Origin: Cyanobacteria bacterium OH_CBrB_359 | Lineage (GTDB): Bacteria; Cyanobacteriota; Vampirovibrionia; Gastranaerophilales; Gastranaerophilaceae | Assembly (NCBI GenBank): GCA_023433065.1 | Contig: JAEZET010000003.1 | Location: 256,211 to 320,210 of the forward strand | DNA: 64,000 nucleotides | Reading direction: 5' to 3' | Shown: positions 45,455-54,602 of the stretch, piece after piece | Position numbering within the stretch: the first letter of the stretch is position 1 | How the letters are laid out: every line of letters starts with the position of its first letter | Notes under the pieces: model-generated | The model's input: only the letters and a program-made list of their open reading frames with translations | Told to the model about the DNA's origin: nothing | The model's database searches: none | Position numbers and translations under genes: made by a program

Positions 45455-46606
45455 CTAATTGTTTAAAATTTTAATTAAAGCTGCTACGCCGCTTCCTAAT
45501 TCAAATTTATGCCCAAGTTTATGTAATGCTGCTTCAAGTGAGCCTATTGCTGTAATTATATCTCTTTGAGAAACATATCCGAGTGTGCCCATTCTAAAAA
45601 TAACATCTTTTAGTTTATTTTGTCCATTTGCAACAACAATATCATAGTCATTTTTGAGGGTATTTCTTATTTGCGGAACAGTTATTCCATCTGGTGGAAG
45701 GATAGAGGTTATAGCATTACTTGCAATTGAATCATCTTCAACAAATAATTTTAATCCTATTGCTTTTATTGCAGCTCTTATGCCCAGTGCATTTTTTCTG
45801 TGCCTTTGCCAAATATTCTCAAGTCCTTCTTCTTTCATTATATTTAAAGATGTTTCTAATGCGGTAATAAGGCTGACTGCCGGTGTAAATGCCGTTGAAT
45901 TTTCAAGGACAGATTTTTGATTAGAATCCCAGTTGAAATAGAATCCCGGATGGTTACATTTTTTATGTAAGTCCCATGCTCTCGGATTAGCCGCTAAAAA
46001 TGAAAGTCCAGGGGGTAGCATAAAACCTTTTTGTGAGCCTGAAATCAGTACATCAATCCCCCATTCATCCATTTTGCAAGGAATTGCTCCAATGCTGGTT
46101 ACACCATCAACAACAGAAACAGCTCCATGTTCTTTTATTATTGATGCTAAGGTTTTAATATCATTTGTCACGCCAGTAGCAGTTTCATTGTGAGTGAGAG
46201 TAACAACTTTTATTTCTTTATTAACATCATTATCCAGCACTTTTTTTAAGTCATAAGGATTAATGGCTGTTCCGGGTTCAACTTCAAGCTTTTCGACAAT
46301 TGCTCCTTTTGACTCTGCAATTTTTGCCCAGCGAGTTCCAAAATTACCAATTATCAGCGATAAAACTTTATCACCATGATTAACTAAATTATAAATAGCT
46401 GCTTCCATTGCCCCTGTGCCGCTTGATGTATAAATGATTACATCATTTTTAGTTTGAAATAACCATTTTAAGTCAGTGTAAACAGCTTCTAGCGTTTTTG
46501 AAAATTCACTGCTCCTATGACCTATAGGATGTTTTGCCAGACTCAATAATACACTTTCTGGTACTGGTGTCGGACCTGGTATCATCAAAAAAGTTTTATC
46601 TTTCAT
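45455..46606 (-). CDS. Class V aminotransferase, alanine-glyoxylate/serine-pyruvate type
   Basis: A 383-residue PLP enzyme: FLMIPGPTPVPESVL at the start, SSGTGAMEAAIYNLV, VDGVTSIGAIPC with the PLP Asp, and the Schiff-base Lys in ISGSQKGFMLPPGLSFLA. It is not SerC, yet it is tightly paired with serA (12 bases). In several lineages lacking SerC an enzyme of this type is linked to serA and is thought to transaminate phosphohydroxypyruvate or to form serine/glycine from hydroxypyruvate/glyoxylate. The start at 46606 is supported by GAGGAGG eight bases upstream; an in-frame TTG lies 15 bases earlier. Confidence 0.88.
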   Translation of the reverse strand: MKDKTFLMIPGPTPVPESVLLSLAKHPIGHRSSEFSKTLEAVYTDLKWLFQTKNDVIIYTSSGTGAMEAAIYNLVNHGDKVLSLIIGNFGTRWAKIAESKGAIVEKLEVEPGTAINPYDLKKVLDNDVNKEIKVVTLTHNETATGVTNDIKTLASIIKEHGAVSVVDGVTSIGAIPCKMDEWGIDVLISGSQKGFMLPPGLSFLAANPRAWDLHKKCNHPGFYFNWDSNQKSVLENSTAFTPAVSLITALETSLNIMKEEGLENIWQRHRKNALGIRAAIKAIGLKLFVEDDSIASNAITSILPPDGITVPQIRNTLKNDYDIVVANGQNKLKDVIFRMGTLGYVSQRDIITAIGSLEAALHKLGHKFELGSGVAALIKILNN

Positions 46607-46644
46607 TCTCTGCCTCCTCAACTTATTAAAATCATCTCACAAAA

Positions 46645-48273
46645 TTAAGTCATGTTCGATATTAATTTTAAATTATTTGCAGATTCATGATGTTCCGGAT
46701 TTAACTCTAAAACTTTTTTGTATTCATCAATAGCTTTTGGAATATTATTTGATATCTCATAAGCTAACGCTAAGTTGTATCTTATATCTATATTTTGAGG
46801 CTCAATGTCTAATGCTTTAATAAATTCTTCAATAGCAAGTTTAGGGGCTTGTTGTTTTGCATGTATAATTCCTAATGTTGCGTGAGCTATTACACAATTG
46901 GGATTTAGCATTGTTGTTTCTTGATAATATTTCTTGGCTTTTAAATAATTATCCATTTCATAATAAATGTTAGCCAGCCCTAAATAATAATTTGCATTTT
47001 TAGGATTTAACTCAATTGCAGATTGATAATTTTTAGTTGATTCATCGTAATTTTTAATTTTGTAGTTTAATTTTGCCATTGTCGCATATAACTCAGGATT
47101 CGAAGGATTATATTCAATTGCAGTATTAAATTTATTGAAAGCTTCTTTAAAATTGTTGGTCTTATAAAGATAAACTCCATATTTAAAGTAAACATTGCTC
47201 ATTCCCATTCTGATATCTGGGATTTCACTAGAGTGAACTATTTCCATTAGTTCTTCATAAATTTCAATTGCTGAACTATAATCATTTTTTGCGCAAGATA
47301 AATCAGCAATAGTTTTCTTTAAGTCAACATTTTTATTATCAGTTTTTAAAGCATTTTGCAGCACTTCTTGTGCTTGAGTAAAATCATTATGTTTTATATA
47401 TGTTTTTGCCAAATAATTTACAATAAAAGATTTACTGGCACCCTTTAATTCCAAAGCATCTTTTGAAAACTTAACAATTTGATCTACGTCATTAATGCTA
47501 TACAAAAGTGCAATTATGTCTTCATAATATTTAACTTCATAAGGTTCAATTACAATTAACTGTTTTAATATCTCAATTGCATTTATTGTATCATTTTTAG
47601 TAAGGTAGGCCTTTTTAAGGTACTGTAAAATCTGCTTATTTGAATTATGCTCTACAAGCATGTTTTTACAATCTTCTATAACCGCATCCCATTCTTTCAT
47701 CTCAGTGTGTAGTTTGAGGATGTTTAAGTAATAATCAAGTTTTTCGTTTTCATCAGTAGTAGAATTTGCGAGTTTTCGCCAATAAGCAATTGCTGTACCT
47801 TTTTCGTCCAAGCTTGAATGTAATTTTGCAAGTTTTATAATTGATGGGACATGGTTTCCCCCTTCTAAATGCAAAATTTGTTTATAGATTAAAATAGCTT
47901 TCCTATTTTGTTTAGTTTTTACGTAACATTCGCCCATCAGATTCAAAACGTCTAAATCAGAAGTACCTTTGCCAATTATATTTGCCAAATGTCCTATTGC
48001 ATCATAAAATTTTCCGATATCAAACAAAACAAGCGAATACATGTATCTGGCCTGGTCACTTTTGGGATTTTGAGAAAGGTACCGCTTGGCCAAATTAAAT
48101 GCATTTACAATTTGTTTTGATTCTCTATATTTTTTAATCTGTTCAATTGTTGGTTCATCTTTTGAATTTTTGTTTGATTTAAGTGAATTTTCGCTTGAAC
48201 TGTTTTTATATATTGCGTATATAGAAAATGAAAGTAAACTGAATATAAATACTAATACTACTACGTCTGTCAT
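46645..48273 (-). CDS. Membrane-anchored TPR protein
   Basis: A 542-residue protein: one N-terminal membrane helix (DVVVLVFIFSLLSFSIYAIY), a polar linker, then about twelve TPR units from residue 45 onward. The best-conserved ones are toward the C-terminus (SNPELYATMAKLNYKIKNYD, NANYYLGLANIYYEMDNYLK, IDIRYNLALAYEISNNIPKA). The layout resembles LapB/YciM, which regulates LPS synthesis, but no C-terminal rubredoxin-like Cys motif is present, so that identity is not claimed. It ends 38 bases upstream of the aminotransferase start. Confidence 0.8.
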   Translation of the reverse strand: MTDVVVLVFIFSLLSFSIYAIYKNSSSENSLKSNKNSKDEPTIEQIKKYRESKQIVNAFNLAKRYLSQNPKSDQARYMYSLVLFDIGKFYDAIGHLANIIGKGTSDLDVLNLMGECYVKTKQNRKAILIYKQILHLEGGNHVPSIIKLAKLHSSLDEKGTAIAYWRKLANSTTDENEKLDYYLNILKLHTEMKEWDAVIEDCKNMLVEHNSNKQILQYLKKAYLTKNDTINAIEILKQLIVIEPYEVKYYEDIIALLYSINDVDQIVKFSKDALELKGASKSFIVNYLAKTYIKHNDFTQAQEVLQNALKTDNKNVDLKKTIADLSCAKNDYSSAIEIYEELMEIVHSSEIPDIRMGMSNVYFKYGVYLYKTNNFKEAFNKFNTAIEYNPSNPELYATMAKLNYKIKNYDESTKNYQSAIELNPKNANYYLGLANIYYEMDNYLKAKKYYQETTMLNPNCVIAHATLGIIHAKQQAPKLAIEEFIKALDIEPQNIDIRYNLALAYEISNNIPKAIDEYKKVLELNPEHHESANNLKLISNMT

Positions 48274-48360
48274 TTAACCCTCGATTTAATTATAGCAGTT
48301 TTTTCTTCTCTTGAAAACCCTTTTTGAAATTTTAATTTTTGTAAATTTATTTTATGATTT

Positions 48361-48397
48361 CGTAAATATTATAGTTGTGATTTTTTTTATATAAATA
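48361..48397 (+). promoter_or_regulatory. Two-block promoter-like element, copy 7
   Basis: CGTAAATATTATAG (48361-48374) begins 23 bases before TTTTTATATAAATA (48384-48397), and the start codon is 28 bases further. The upstream block differs by only two bases from that of the copy at 57371-57384 (CGCAAATATTATTG). Confidence 0.55.
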
Positions 48398-48425
48398 GGA
48401 AGTAAAGTATAGGTAGATTTAATTT

Positions 48426-48998
48426 ATGGGAAATGGCTTTTCCACAGGTATATTTTTGATAAGAAATGCGACGAGTGCTGCGAAAGGTGACGCAAGCAGG
48501 GTTCCTGTTGTTTTAGCTCAAACCGGAACTTTAATTGAAAAAGTAGCAAAGTATGATAATGCTCTAGGCAGAGGTGCTACCAGTGCTGTTAAAGCTATCG
48601 ATACTCTTACAAAAAGCGATTATGCCACCAAAGTAGTTGGTTTATCAAGCAAACTCGTAACACCTTTACTGGTATTAGGAGGCGGCATAAGAGTATTACA
48701 GTCAGATGATAAAGAAAAAGCTCTATATAAAGAAGCTGCTGGTATCGGAACAATGCTAGCCGCTGAGAAGATATATAAGACAATCAACAAGAAATATTTA
48801 ACTAAATTAATCGATAATACTAATAATAAATATGTTAAAACAGCAGCAGCAATTCTCTCTGCGCTTGGTTTCGTTGCCACTTCAATCGGATCTTATTCAG
48901 TAGGAAGTAAAGTTGGAGAATCATTGGCTACTGACAAGACTAAAAATCCAGATGAAAATCCCAATATTGAAGCAAAAAAGATTGAGACTTTGGCTTAA
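48426..48998 (+). CDS. Unknown Gly/Ala-rich protein with hydrophobic segments
   Basis: A 190-residue basic protein with no recognised family. It contains hydrophobic Gly/Ala/Leu stretches (LSSKLVTPLLVLGGGIRVL near residue 75 and TAAAILSALGFVATSIGSYS near 140, followed by VGSKVGES), which look like membrane-insertable glycine-zipper hairpins rather than a signal peptide. The N-terminus (MGNGFSTGIFLIRNATSAAK) is not Asn-rich. The two-block element at 48361-48397 groups it with the other unknown genes. The protein at 60422 has a comparable hydrophobic centre. Confidence 0.55.
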   Translation: MGNGFSTGIFLIRNATSAAKGDASRVPVVLAQTGTLIEKVAKYDNALGRGATSAVKAIDTLTKSDYATKVVGLSSKLVTPLLVLGGGIRVLQSDDKEKALYKEAAGIGTMLAAEKIYKTINKKYLTKLIDNTNNKYVKTAAAILSALGFVATSIGSYSVGSKVGESLATDKTKNPDENPNIEAKKIETLA

Positions 48999-49009
48999 TT
49001 TAGATTAGT

Positions 49010-49939
49010 TTAAAGAATCATTGCCAAAATCATTAATAGAATTCCTCCAATTTGGGCTCCAGTTGCAAGACCTTTCATCAGCTTGTTATTGTCATATTGG
49101 GATGAAGTTTTTTTTGCTGTTGCAGCTGCGGCTATTCTTTCTAAGCGTTCATTTTCTTCATCATTTTTAAAATTTCTTTGAAATAATTTGTTTTCCATCC
49201 TGCTTAGGCGGTTTTGTGTATCATCTCTATCGTATGAATTATTCAATACAATTTTTTCAAGAGATTTAAGCTCCATATTGAAATATTCCTGCTTACTTGA
49301 ATTATGTGATTTATAACTGTTATAGCTGTTTTTTGAGTTATCATCTTCTTTAAGATTTTTGTAACTTTCAATTTCTGAATCAGCGATGGCATAGTTTTCA
49401 TCATAAGCTGCAATTGGCGGATTGTCTTCAAGAGAATCAAATACGCTAAGCCTTAATTTATTCACTCTATTACTTAGATTGTCATCATTTGTATGGCTAA
49501 ATACCTTATTCTCAAGGCGATCCAGTCTTTTATAAATGTTTTCACTATTGTATTTTTTACTGAAAACTTTTTGCTCTAAATCATCTACTATGGGGTAGTC
49601 TACACTTGGGTCTTCTTTTATATTTTTGGGGATTGAATTTGCTGATTGCGTCGTATTCGTCTTATTGCTGCTGATTTTCTCTTTTTTACTCTCTTCTGCA
49701 ATAATTCCAAGGTCTGAATTTATTTTTTTAATTCTATTTACAAGAGAATTTGGCGATATGCTTCCATAAAGATAGTTTTCGAGTCTATCAAGACGTTTGA
49801 TATCATTTTCGTTCTTAAAATTGTAACCGAATACCTGAGTTTCCATTGCATCAATTTGCTTGCTTGTTATTGTGTCGGCAAATGAAATACAATTTAAACA
49901 AAAAAATATTAAAACTAAAATAGGAAATATTTTTCTCAT
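49010..49939 (-). CDS. Exported repeat protein (LExxVFxxxYxxExxxxRLxRLE repeats) with C-terminal anchor
   Basis: A 309-residue protein with a signal peptide (KIFPILVLIFFCLNCISFAD) and a C-terminal hydrophobic helix (GLATGAQIGGILLMILAMIL). Between them lie at least three copies of a roughly 45-residue module: METQVFGYNFKNENDIKRLD, LEQKVFSKKYNSENIYKRLD and LEKIVLNNSYDRDDTQNRLS, each continuing with RLExxxF. The spacers are Asn/Lys/Ser-rich. I recall similar modules in cyanobacterial-lineage exported proteins but can name no family. Envelope location is likely. The gene stands 27 bases downstream of the Yip1-type gene. Confidence 0.6.
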   Translation of the reverse strand: MRKIFPILVLIFFCLNCISFADTITSKQIDAMETQVFGYNFKNENDIKRLDRLENYLYGSISPNSLVNRIKKINSDLGIIAEESKKEKISSNKTNTTQSANSIPKNIKEDPSVDYPIVDDLEQKVFSKKYNSENIYKRLDRLENKVFSHTNDDNLSNRVNKLRLSVFDSLEDNPPIAAYDENYAIADSEIESYKNLKEDDNSKNSYNSYKSHNSSKQEYFNMELKSLEKIVLNNSYDRDDTQNRLSRMENKLFQRNFKNDEENERLERIAAAATAKKTSSQYDNNKLMKGLATGAQIGGILLMILAMIL

Positions 49940-49965
49940 GTTTACAGCATCGTAAAATTATATAT

Positions 49966-50535
49966 TTATACTGTAAATATATAGCTTAGCTTTGTAAAAA
50001 ATCCTATTATCCAAAAAAATGCAAAAAGGGTTGATAAAAACGGTAAAAAGATTAGCATTATAGAGCGTGAAAAAGTTATATTGTAAGTCGCTTGCAGTGA
50101 TTTGCAATATAAAAATATAGTCCAAAAGTATATGATTAACTCAAGTATTAATCCTAAAAAATAGCCTATATCTCCATATTCTTTTAAGAGCTCAAGCGGT
50201 GCAAGAAAAATCCAGGGGATTGTTGAAAAAGCTGTTAAATATAATAATGTTTTCAGATTTCCTGATTTATCAAATATTTTTGCAATGTATTCAAAAAACA
50301 AGCCCAGTATGAACCATGATACTAAAATTGAAACTGTATAGAAAAATAATGATATTAGGTATAAAAAAATATTTAAAAAATATGGGTTAAAGCTGTAATT
50401 TATTGTATATAGAAAAATATTTACCCAAATAATAGTTATTAATGCCTGTGAGGTAGAAGGATTTTGTTTTAATTCTTCAAATGCTGAATTAGGTTCAAAT
50501 AATATCTTGTATATTGAGTGAAAGTAATTATACAT
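49966..50535 (-). CDS. Yip1-family membrane protein
   Basis: A 189-residue protein with five predicted membrane helices, preceded by the amphipathic start IYKILFEPNSAFEELKQNPS, where bacterial Yip1/YesK-like proteins have P-x-x-F-x-x-L. FLYLISLFFYTVSILVSWFI and AFSTIPWIFLAPLELL also fit. Bacterial Yip1-domain proteins have no settled role. It lies four bases downstream of sppA on the same strand and 27 bases upstream of the repeat protein, suggesting one envelope operon. Confidence 0.65.
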   Translation of the reverse strand: MYNYFHSIYKILFEPNSAFEELKQNPSTSQALITIIWVNIFLYTINYSFNPYFLNIFLYLISLFFYTVSILVSWFILGLFFEYIAKIFDKSGNLKTLLYLTAFSTIPWIFLAPLELLKEYGDIGYFLGLILELIIYFWTIFLYCKSLQATYNITFSRSIMLIFLPFLSTLFAFFWIIGFFTKLSYIFTV

Positions 50536-50539
50536 TTAA

Positions 50540-51562
50540 TTACTCCCATAAATATAAAGGACGTTTTGAAAGTTTTATACTGGTTGGTGTTATGCTCTCA
50601 AGCGGATTTTTTATGCCAAATAAGCTTTCAGCAGAGCCAAATACAAACTCAGCAAAACTTGATGGTTTATTGTAAGGAAGTAGAATAACGTCACTTTTTA
50701 AGTTGTATTTTTGGTTAATCATTGATTTGATGCAGTTCTGAGCATCTGTTAAATCTCCGATTTTATCTATAAATCCGAGTTTGAGAGCCTGTTCTCCGGT
50801 AAATACTCTTCCGTCAGCGTTTTTGATAAGAGTGTCATACTTAAGTTCTCTTTTTTCTACATTATATGTATCTGACCTTAGTATTCTTGCAATTCTAATA
50901 CTTTCAATGAATTGTTTATAAGAATCATTTACAATTCCCTTAATGATAGTTTTGTCCTGCTTTGTCATTTTTCGATATGGTGAACCCATATCTTTATACT
51001 GGCCACTTTTAACTATATTGGGAGAGATTAGAAGTTTTTCGGATAAAAGTTGGTGCATATCAAGAGTTGAAAAAATTACCCCGATACTTCCTGTAAGCGT
51101 TCCGCTAAGAGCAACAATTCTGTCCGCTGCACAGGCTATATAGTATCCTCCGCTAGCTGCTACGTCTTCCAGAGAGACTACTACAGGTTTTATCTTTCTG
51201 GTTCTCAGTATTTCGTTATAAATACATTGTGACATGGCAACAGTTCCGCCAGGAGAATTTATTTTGATTATCAATCCTTTTATGTTTGAATCCTCTTTTG
51301 CTGCTTTGATTGATTTTAAGGCATTTTGCGCATTAAATTCATTAGAAAATGCATTTGTTTTATTTGAGGAGTCAATTATCCCGTCAATTGTAATTAAAGC
51401 GACTTTACTACTTGGTGTGACAATTATTTTTTCAAATCTTTTTATTCTTGCCCCATTATTTTCAGCATATCTAATATTCCCTTTAATAGAATTTATTATT
51501 CCGACAATAAGGCAAAAAGTACATAAAATGATTAATGTAATAGCAATTAAATTTTTATTCAT
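50540..51562 (-). CDS. sppA: Signal peptide peptidase SppA, short form
   Basis: A 340-residue Ser/Lys-dyad membrane protease that degrades cleaved signal peptides. It has an N-terminal membrane anchor (NLIAITLIILCTFCLIVGII), NSPGGTVAMSQCIYNEI, the nucleophile Ser in EDVAASGGYYIACAAD, and the general-base Lys in IVKSGQYKDMGSPYRKMT. It is the single-domain (36K) form rather than the tandem 67K enzyme of E. coli. The sequence VFTGEQALKLGFIDKIG is also typical. It is closely followed by the Yip1-type gene and preceded by the hexomutase gene (11-base gap). Confidence 0.93.
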   Translation of the reverse strand: MNKNLIAITLIILCTFCLIVGIINSIKGNIRYAENNGARIKRFEKIIVTPSSKVALITIDGIIDSSNKTNAFSNEFNAQNALKSIKAAKEDSNIKGLIIKINSPGGTVAMSQCIYNEILRTRKIKPVVVSLEDVAASGGYYIACAADRIVALSGTLTGSIGVIFSTLDMHQLLSEKLLISPNIVKSGQYKDMGSPYRKMTKQDKTIIKGIVNDSYKQFIESIRIARILRSDTYNVEKRELKYDTLIKNADGRVFTGEQALKLGFIDKIGDLTDAQNCIKSMINQKYNLKSDVILLPYNKPSSFAEFVFGSAESLFGIKNPLESITPTSIKLSKRPLYLWE

Positions 51563-51573
51563 AAAACCTCTTA

Positions 51574-53052
51574 TTACTTACATTCATCAATACACTCTTC
51601 TACAATATTAAGCATAATTTTTTTGTATTGTTCAGATTTTTTCTTAGTTTTAGCTTCAAATCTAAGAGTAAAGACCGGTTCAGTGTTGCTCTGTCTAATT
51701 AAAGCAAAACCATCAGGAAAGACAATACGTAAACCGTCTAGTGTTAAAATTTCTTTTATATTTTCTTCAAAAATCATTTTATTTGCTTCAATCTTATTGG
51801 TAAGTAGAGTAATAACCGCTTTCTTAAGTTCATTTGGGCATTTAAAGCGGACCTCTTTGGATGTGAAAACTTCTTTAAAAGGAAGAATGAGGTCCTCAAG
51901 TCTAAAACCAGGATTAATATTTTTATTCTTAGCAATAATTTCAATAATTCTACAACCTGCATAAACAGCATCATCAAAGCCGTAGTATCTGTCTTTAAAG
52001 AACATATGACCACTCATTTCACCGGCTAGAATAGCTTTAGTTTCTTTCATTTTGTCTTTTATATAGCCATGCCCAGTCTTGCACATAACTGCCTGAGCTC
52101 CGTGTTTTTCGATAGTATCATATAGTACTTGAGAACATTTTACCTCCGACACTATGGCAGGTTTTTCTCCTCTATTTACAAGATCTTTTATAATATCAAG
52201 CGCATAAATAAGCAATAACTTATCTCCTGTCAGATATTTTCCTGTTGAATCAATCACACCAATCCTATCAGAATCTCCATCGAATGCTATTCCAATATCA
52301 GCATTAGTTTCGACAACTTTGGCTTTTAAAGTATCAAGGGTCGATTCGTCGCTTGGGTTTGGGTGATGATTAGGGAATGTACCATCAGGTTCTGAAAAAA
52401 GTTCAATTACTTCACATCCCAATTCTTTATATAATTTTGGAGCAACAACACCAGCAGTTGCATTAGCACTATCAACAACAACTTTTATTTTTGAACAATC
52501 AATATGAGAAAAGTTTTGCAGCATATTTTCAATATAGCTGGGGATTAAATCAAATTTGCGAACAATCCCGTATTTAGCCGCTGTTTCATCATTTGATATT
52601 TGTTCAATAGTCAACTCTTTTAGCTTTTTAATATCTTTTTCGGTTAATGAAGCTTTATTATAAGTTAATTTGAGCCCATTATATTCACTCGGATTATGGC
52701 TTGCCGTTACAATTAAAGATCCGATTATACTACCGTTATTTATAATATTTCTCGGGATTCCGCTAAACTCTGAATAATAGCCTAACGGCGTCGGTGCTAG
52801 TCCCAAGTTTACAACATTGGCGCCTGCATGTGTAATACCTTTAGTTAAGGAATTTGTAAGTGATTCTGAGTGCAGTCTTGCGTCTTGAGCCACTGTTATC
52901 CATATACTTTTAGCATCAAGAGAAGAATTTTCTTGAACATATTTTACATATGCTTTCCCAACGTAATAAAAAAGCTCTTCTGTTATATCCTCAGAATATA
53001 TGCCTCTTATATCATTTTTCCCGAATGCCGTGAATCTTTGTATTACAGCCAT
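51574..53052 (-). CDS. Phosphomannomutase/phosphoglucomutase
   Basis: A 492-residue alpha-D-phosphohexomutase interconverting hexose 1- and 6-phosphates for glycan precursors. The phosphoserine loop VTASHNPSEYNGLK (near residue 112), the metal loop IAFDGDSDRIGVID, the sugar loop GEMSGHMFF and the C-terminal phosphate loop LIRQSNTEPVFTLRFEAK are all intact. The length and loops fit the AlgC/ManB group, which uses mannose and glucose. It fits the lipid-linked glycan genes of the window, although they are distant. It is probably co-transcribed with sppA. Confidence 0.93.
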   Translation of the reverse strand: MAVIQRFTAFGKNDIRGIYSEDITEELFYYVGKAYVKYVQENSSLDAKSIWITVAQDARLHSESLTNSLTKGITHAGANVVNLGLAPTPLGYYSEFSGIPRNIINNGSIIGSLIVTASHNPSEYNGLKLTYNKASLTEKDIKKLKELTIEQISNDETAAKYGIVRKFDLIPSYIENMLQNFSHIDCSKIKVVVDSANATAGVVAPKLYKELGCEVIELFSEPDGTFPNHHPNPSDESTLDTLKAKVVETNADIGIAFDGDSDRIGVIDSTGKYLTGDKLLLIYALDIIKDLVNRGEKPAIVSEVKCSQVLYDTIEKHGAQAVMCKTGHGYIKDKMKETKAILAGEMSGHMFFKDRYYGFDDAVYAGCRIIEIIAKNKNINPGFRLEDLILPFKEVFTSKEVRFKCPNELKKAVITLLTNKIEANKMIFEENIKEILTLDGLRIVFPDGFALIRQSNTEPVFTLRFEAKTKKKSEQYKKIMLNIVEECIDECK

Positions 53053-53125
53053 TTAATCTCCTTGTACAATTTAAATTTAAAGTTATAATTAATATTATAA
53101 GAAATATTCAAAATAAAATCAAAAC

Positions 53126-54004
53126 ATGAAAAAATATATTGATAGTTATTTTTTTGATGAAGAAAGGACTGCAATTACCTTTATCTTTTTTAGTATTGCA
53201 GGTAGCTTTTTATTTATTATTGTACCGATAATATTTTCATTTAGTTTAAGTTTCATGAGTTGGGATTTGCTTTCTATACCTAATTTTGTTGGTTTTAAAA
53301 ATTATATTTATTTATTCAATTCAAAGCAATTTTGGCAAATAATGATTAATACGTTTTTTTATGCTATTGTTGTCACTTTAATCGGTACACTTTTACCTTT
53401 AATTTTAGCATATTTATTAACTTTAAAAATAAAAGCTTCAGAGTTATTTAAGACGGCATATTTTCTTCCATTTGTAACCCCAATGCTTGTGGTAGCTGCA
53501 GTTTGGGAGTGGATGTTTAATCCTGCCTCAGGGGTTATTAATTTTGTTTTGAAATCAAATATTAACTGGTTATATGATACACATTTTGCAATGTTTGCAA
53601 TAATTATTGTTTCGGTATGGAAATTAGTAGGTTATAACATGATAATTTTTCTATCGGGATTCTCAAATATTAACAATCAATTAATTGAAGCGGCAAAGAT
53701 TGACGGTGCATCGCAGACATCAATCTTTGCCAGAATTATATTGCCTTTATTAAGCCCAACAATATTTTTTGTAGTCTTAATCACAACAATTTCGTCATTC
53801 CAAGTATTCGATTTGATTTATTTAATGACCCAAGGCGGTCCTGAAAACTCAACAAATATACTTGTTTATTGGCTTTATAAGAATGCTTTTGAATTTTTTA
53901 GAATCGGCGAAGCTTCTGCAATAGCGTATATTTTATTTTTAATTATATTTATATTGGCAATTATACAGTGGAATGTAAGAAAAAGCTGGGTATATAACGA
54001 GTAA
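53126..54004 (+). CDS. ABC sugar transporter permease, MalF/UgpA type (orphan)
   Basis: A 292-residue permease with six predicted helices and the EAA loop LIEAAKIDGASQTSIFARII, followed by LPLLSP (near residue 190), which contacts the ATPase. FVGFKNYIYLFNSKQFWQIM and FLPFVTPMLVVAAVWEWMFN are typical of MalF/UgpA. Normally a MalG-type partner and binding protein lie next to it; here none does, and the only binding protein is 11 kb away (40447). Either the transporter genes are dispersed or a partner was lost. The substrate is probably a sugar or glycerol phosphate. Confidence 0.88.
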   Translation: MKKYIDSYFFDEERTAITFIFFSIAGSFLFIIVPIIFSFSLSFMSWDLLSIPNFVGFKNYIYLFNSKQFWQIMINTFFYAIVVTLIGTLLPLILAYLLTLKIKASELFKTAYFLPFVTPMLVVAAVWEWMFNPASGVINFVLKSNINWLYDTHFAMFAIIIVSVWKLVGYNMIIFLSGFSNINNQLIEAAKIDGASQTSIFARIILPLLSPTIFFVVLITTISSFQVFDLIYLMTQGGPENSTNILVYWLYKNAFEFFRIGEASAIAYILFLIIFILAIIQWNVRKSWVYNE

Positions 54005-54006
54005 TA

Positions 54007-54303
54007 TTAAGCAACTCTGTTAAGTTTTTTGCCTTCTTTTTCTAATTCAAAAATAGTATCTATGCCTCTTTGGATATCTTCGCCCGTTTTATTTATATCA
54101 GGCTTAAATATAAGTCTATAAGCTGAAGCTACTTTGTTCCAGAAAGCTGCTAAAGGGTTTGATTTAACGCTATCTGTAGCATTAGCGATTTGTTCAGATA
54201 TTATATAAGACTCATAAAACTCAGGGTAAGCAACAGGTCTTGTTAATGAACCTTTAAATATTGGTTTATTTATGTTATTTGTATTAATTTTATCTATTTT
54301 CAT
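54007..54303 (-). CDS. Small unknown protein with N-terminal FKG leader
   Basis: A 98-residue protein, with leader MKIDKINTNNINKPIFKGSL (Asn/Lys-rich, FKG at residues 17-19), then a helical body (YIISEQIANATDSVKSNPLA, and GIDTIFELEKEGKKLNRVA at the end). No family, signal peptide or membrane helix is seen. The ribosome site is excellent (GGAGGTGATATT before ATG). Unlike the other leader proteins it has a sigma-70-like promoter: TTGACA, 17 bases, AATAAT at about 54359-54387. It converges with the permease gene two bases from its stop. Confidence 0.6.
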   Translation of the reverse strand: MKIDKINTNNINKPIFKGSLTRPVAYPEFYESYIISEQIANATDSVKSNPLAAFWNKVASAYRLIFKPDINKTGEDIQRGIDTIFELEKEGKKLNRVA

Positions 54304-54602
54304 AATATCACCTCCGTGATCAGTAAAGTGTTTTAACTACACTTTATATTATGTTTTTATTATTAAACATAATTTTTATTTTGTCAACCCCTCAATATGA
54401 CAATTTCTAAAAAAGCTAAATGATAATAAATATAATTACTTTCAGGATAAGTGCATAAAGTACACTTATTATTTATTATTTTATATATACAATTGTACTA
54501 ATTTTCTATAGCTACTTAGGCAATTGTAACTTTTTTAGAGTTAATGTTATATATAATTAAAATCTTTTTCATACTTCCAACTATTCTTAATTCCAGACAG
54601 CA
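54304..54602. other. Long intergenic region, possible small RNA
   Basis: About 300 bases without a protein gene, very AT-rich. At its left end is the leftward sigma-70-like promoter of the FKG gene. At its right end a rightward intrinsic terminator (54603-54627) has no plus-strand gene in front of it. A rightward promoter candidate exists: TTGTAA near 54525, an 18-base spacer, then TATATA near 54549. Together they would give a transcript of roughly 65 bases. I see nothing else in it. Confidence 0.35.

Noticed and set aside
46645..48273. LapB identity for the membrane-anchored TPR protein
   Set aside because: The N-terminal helix plus TPR layout is similar, but the C-terminal rubredoxin-type Cys motif of LapB is missing.
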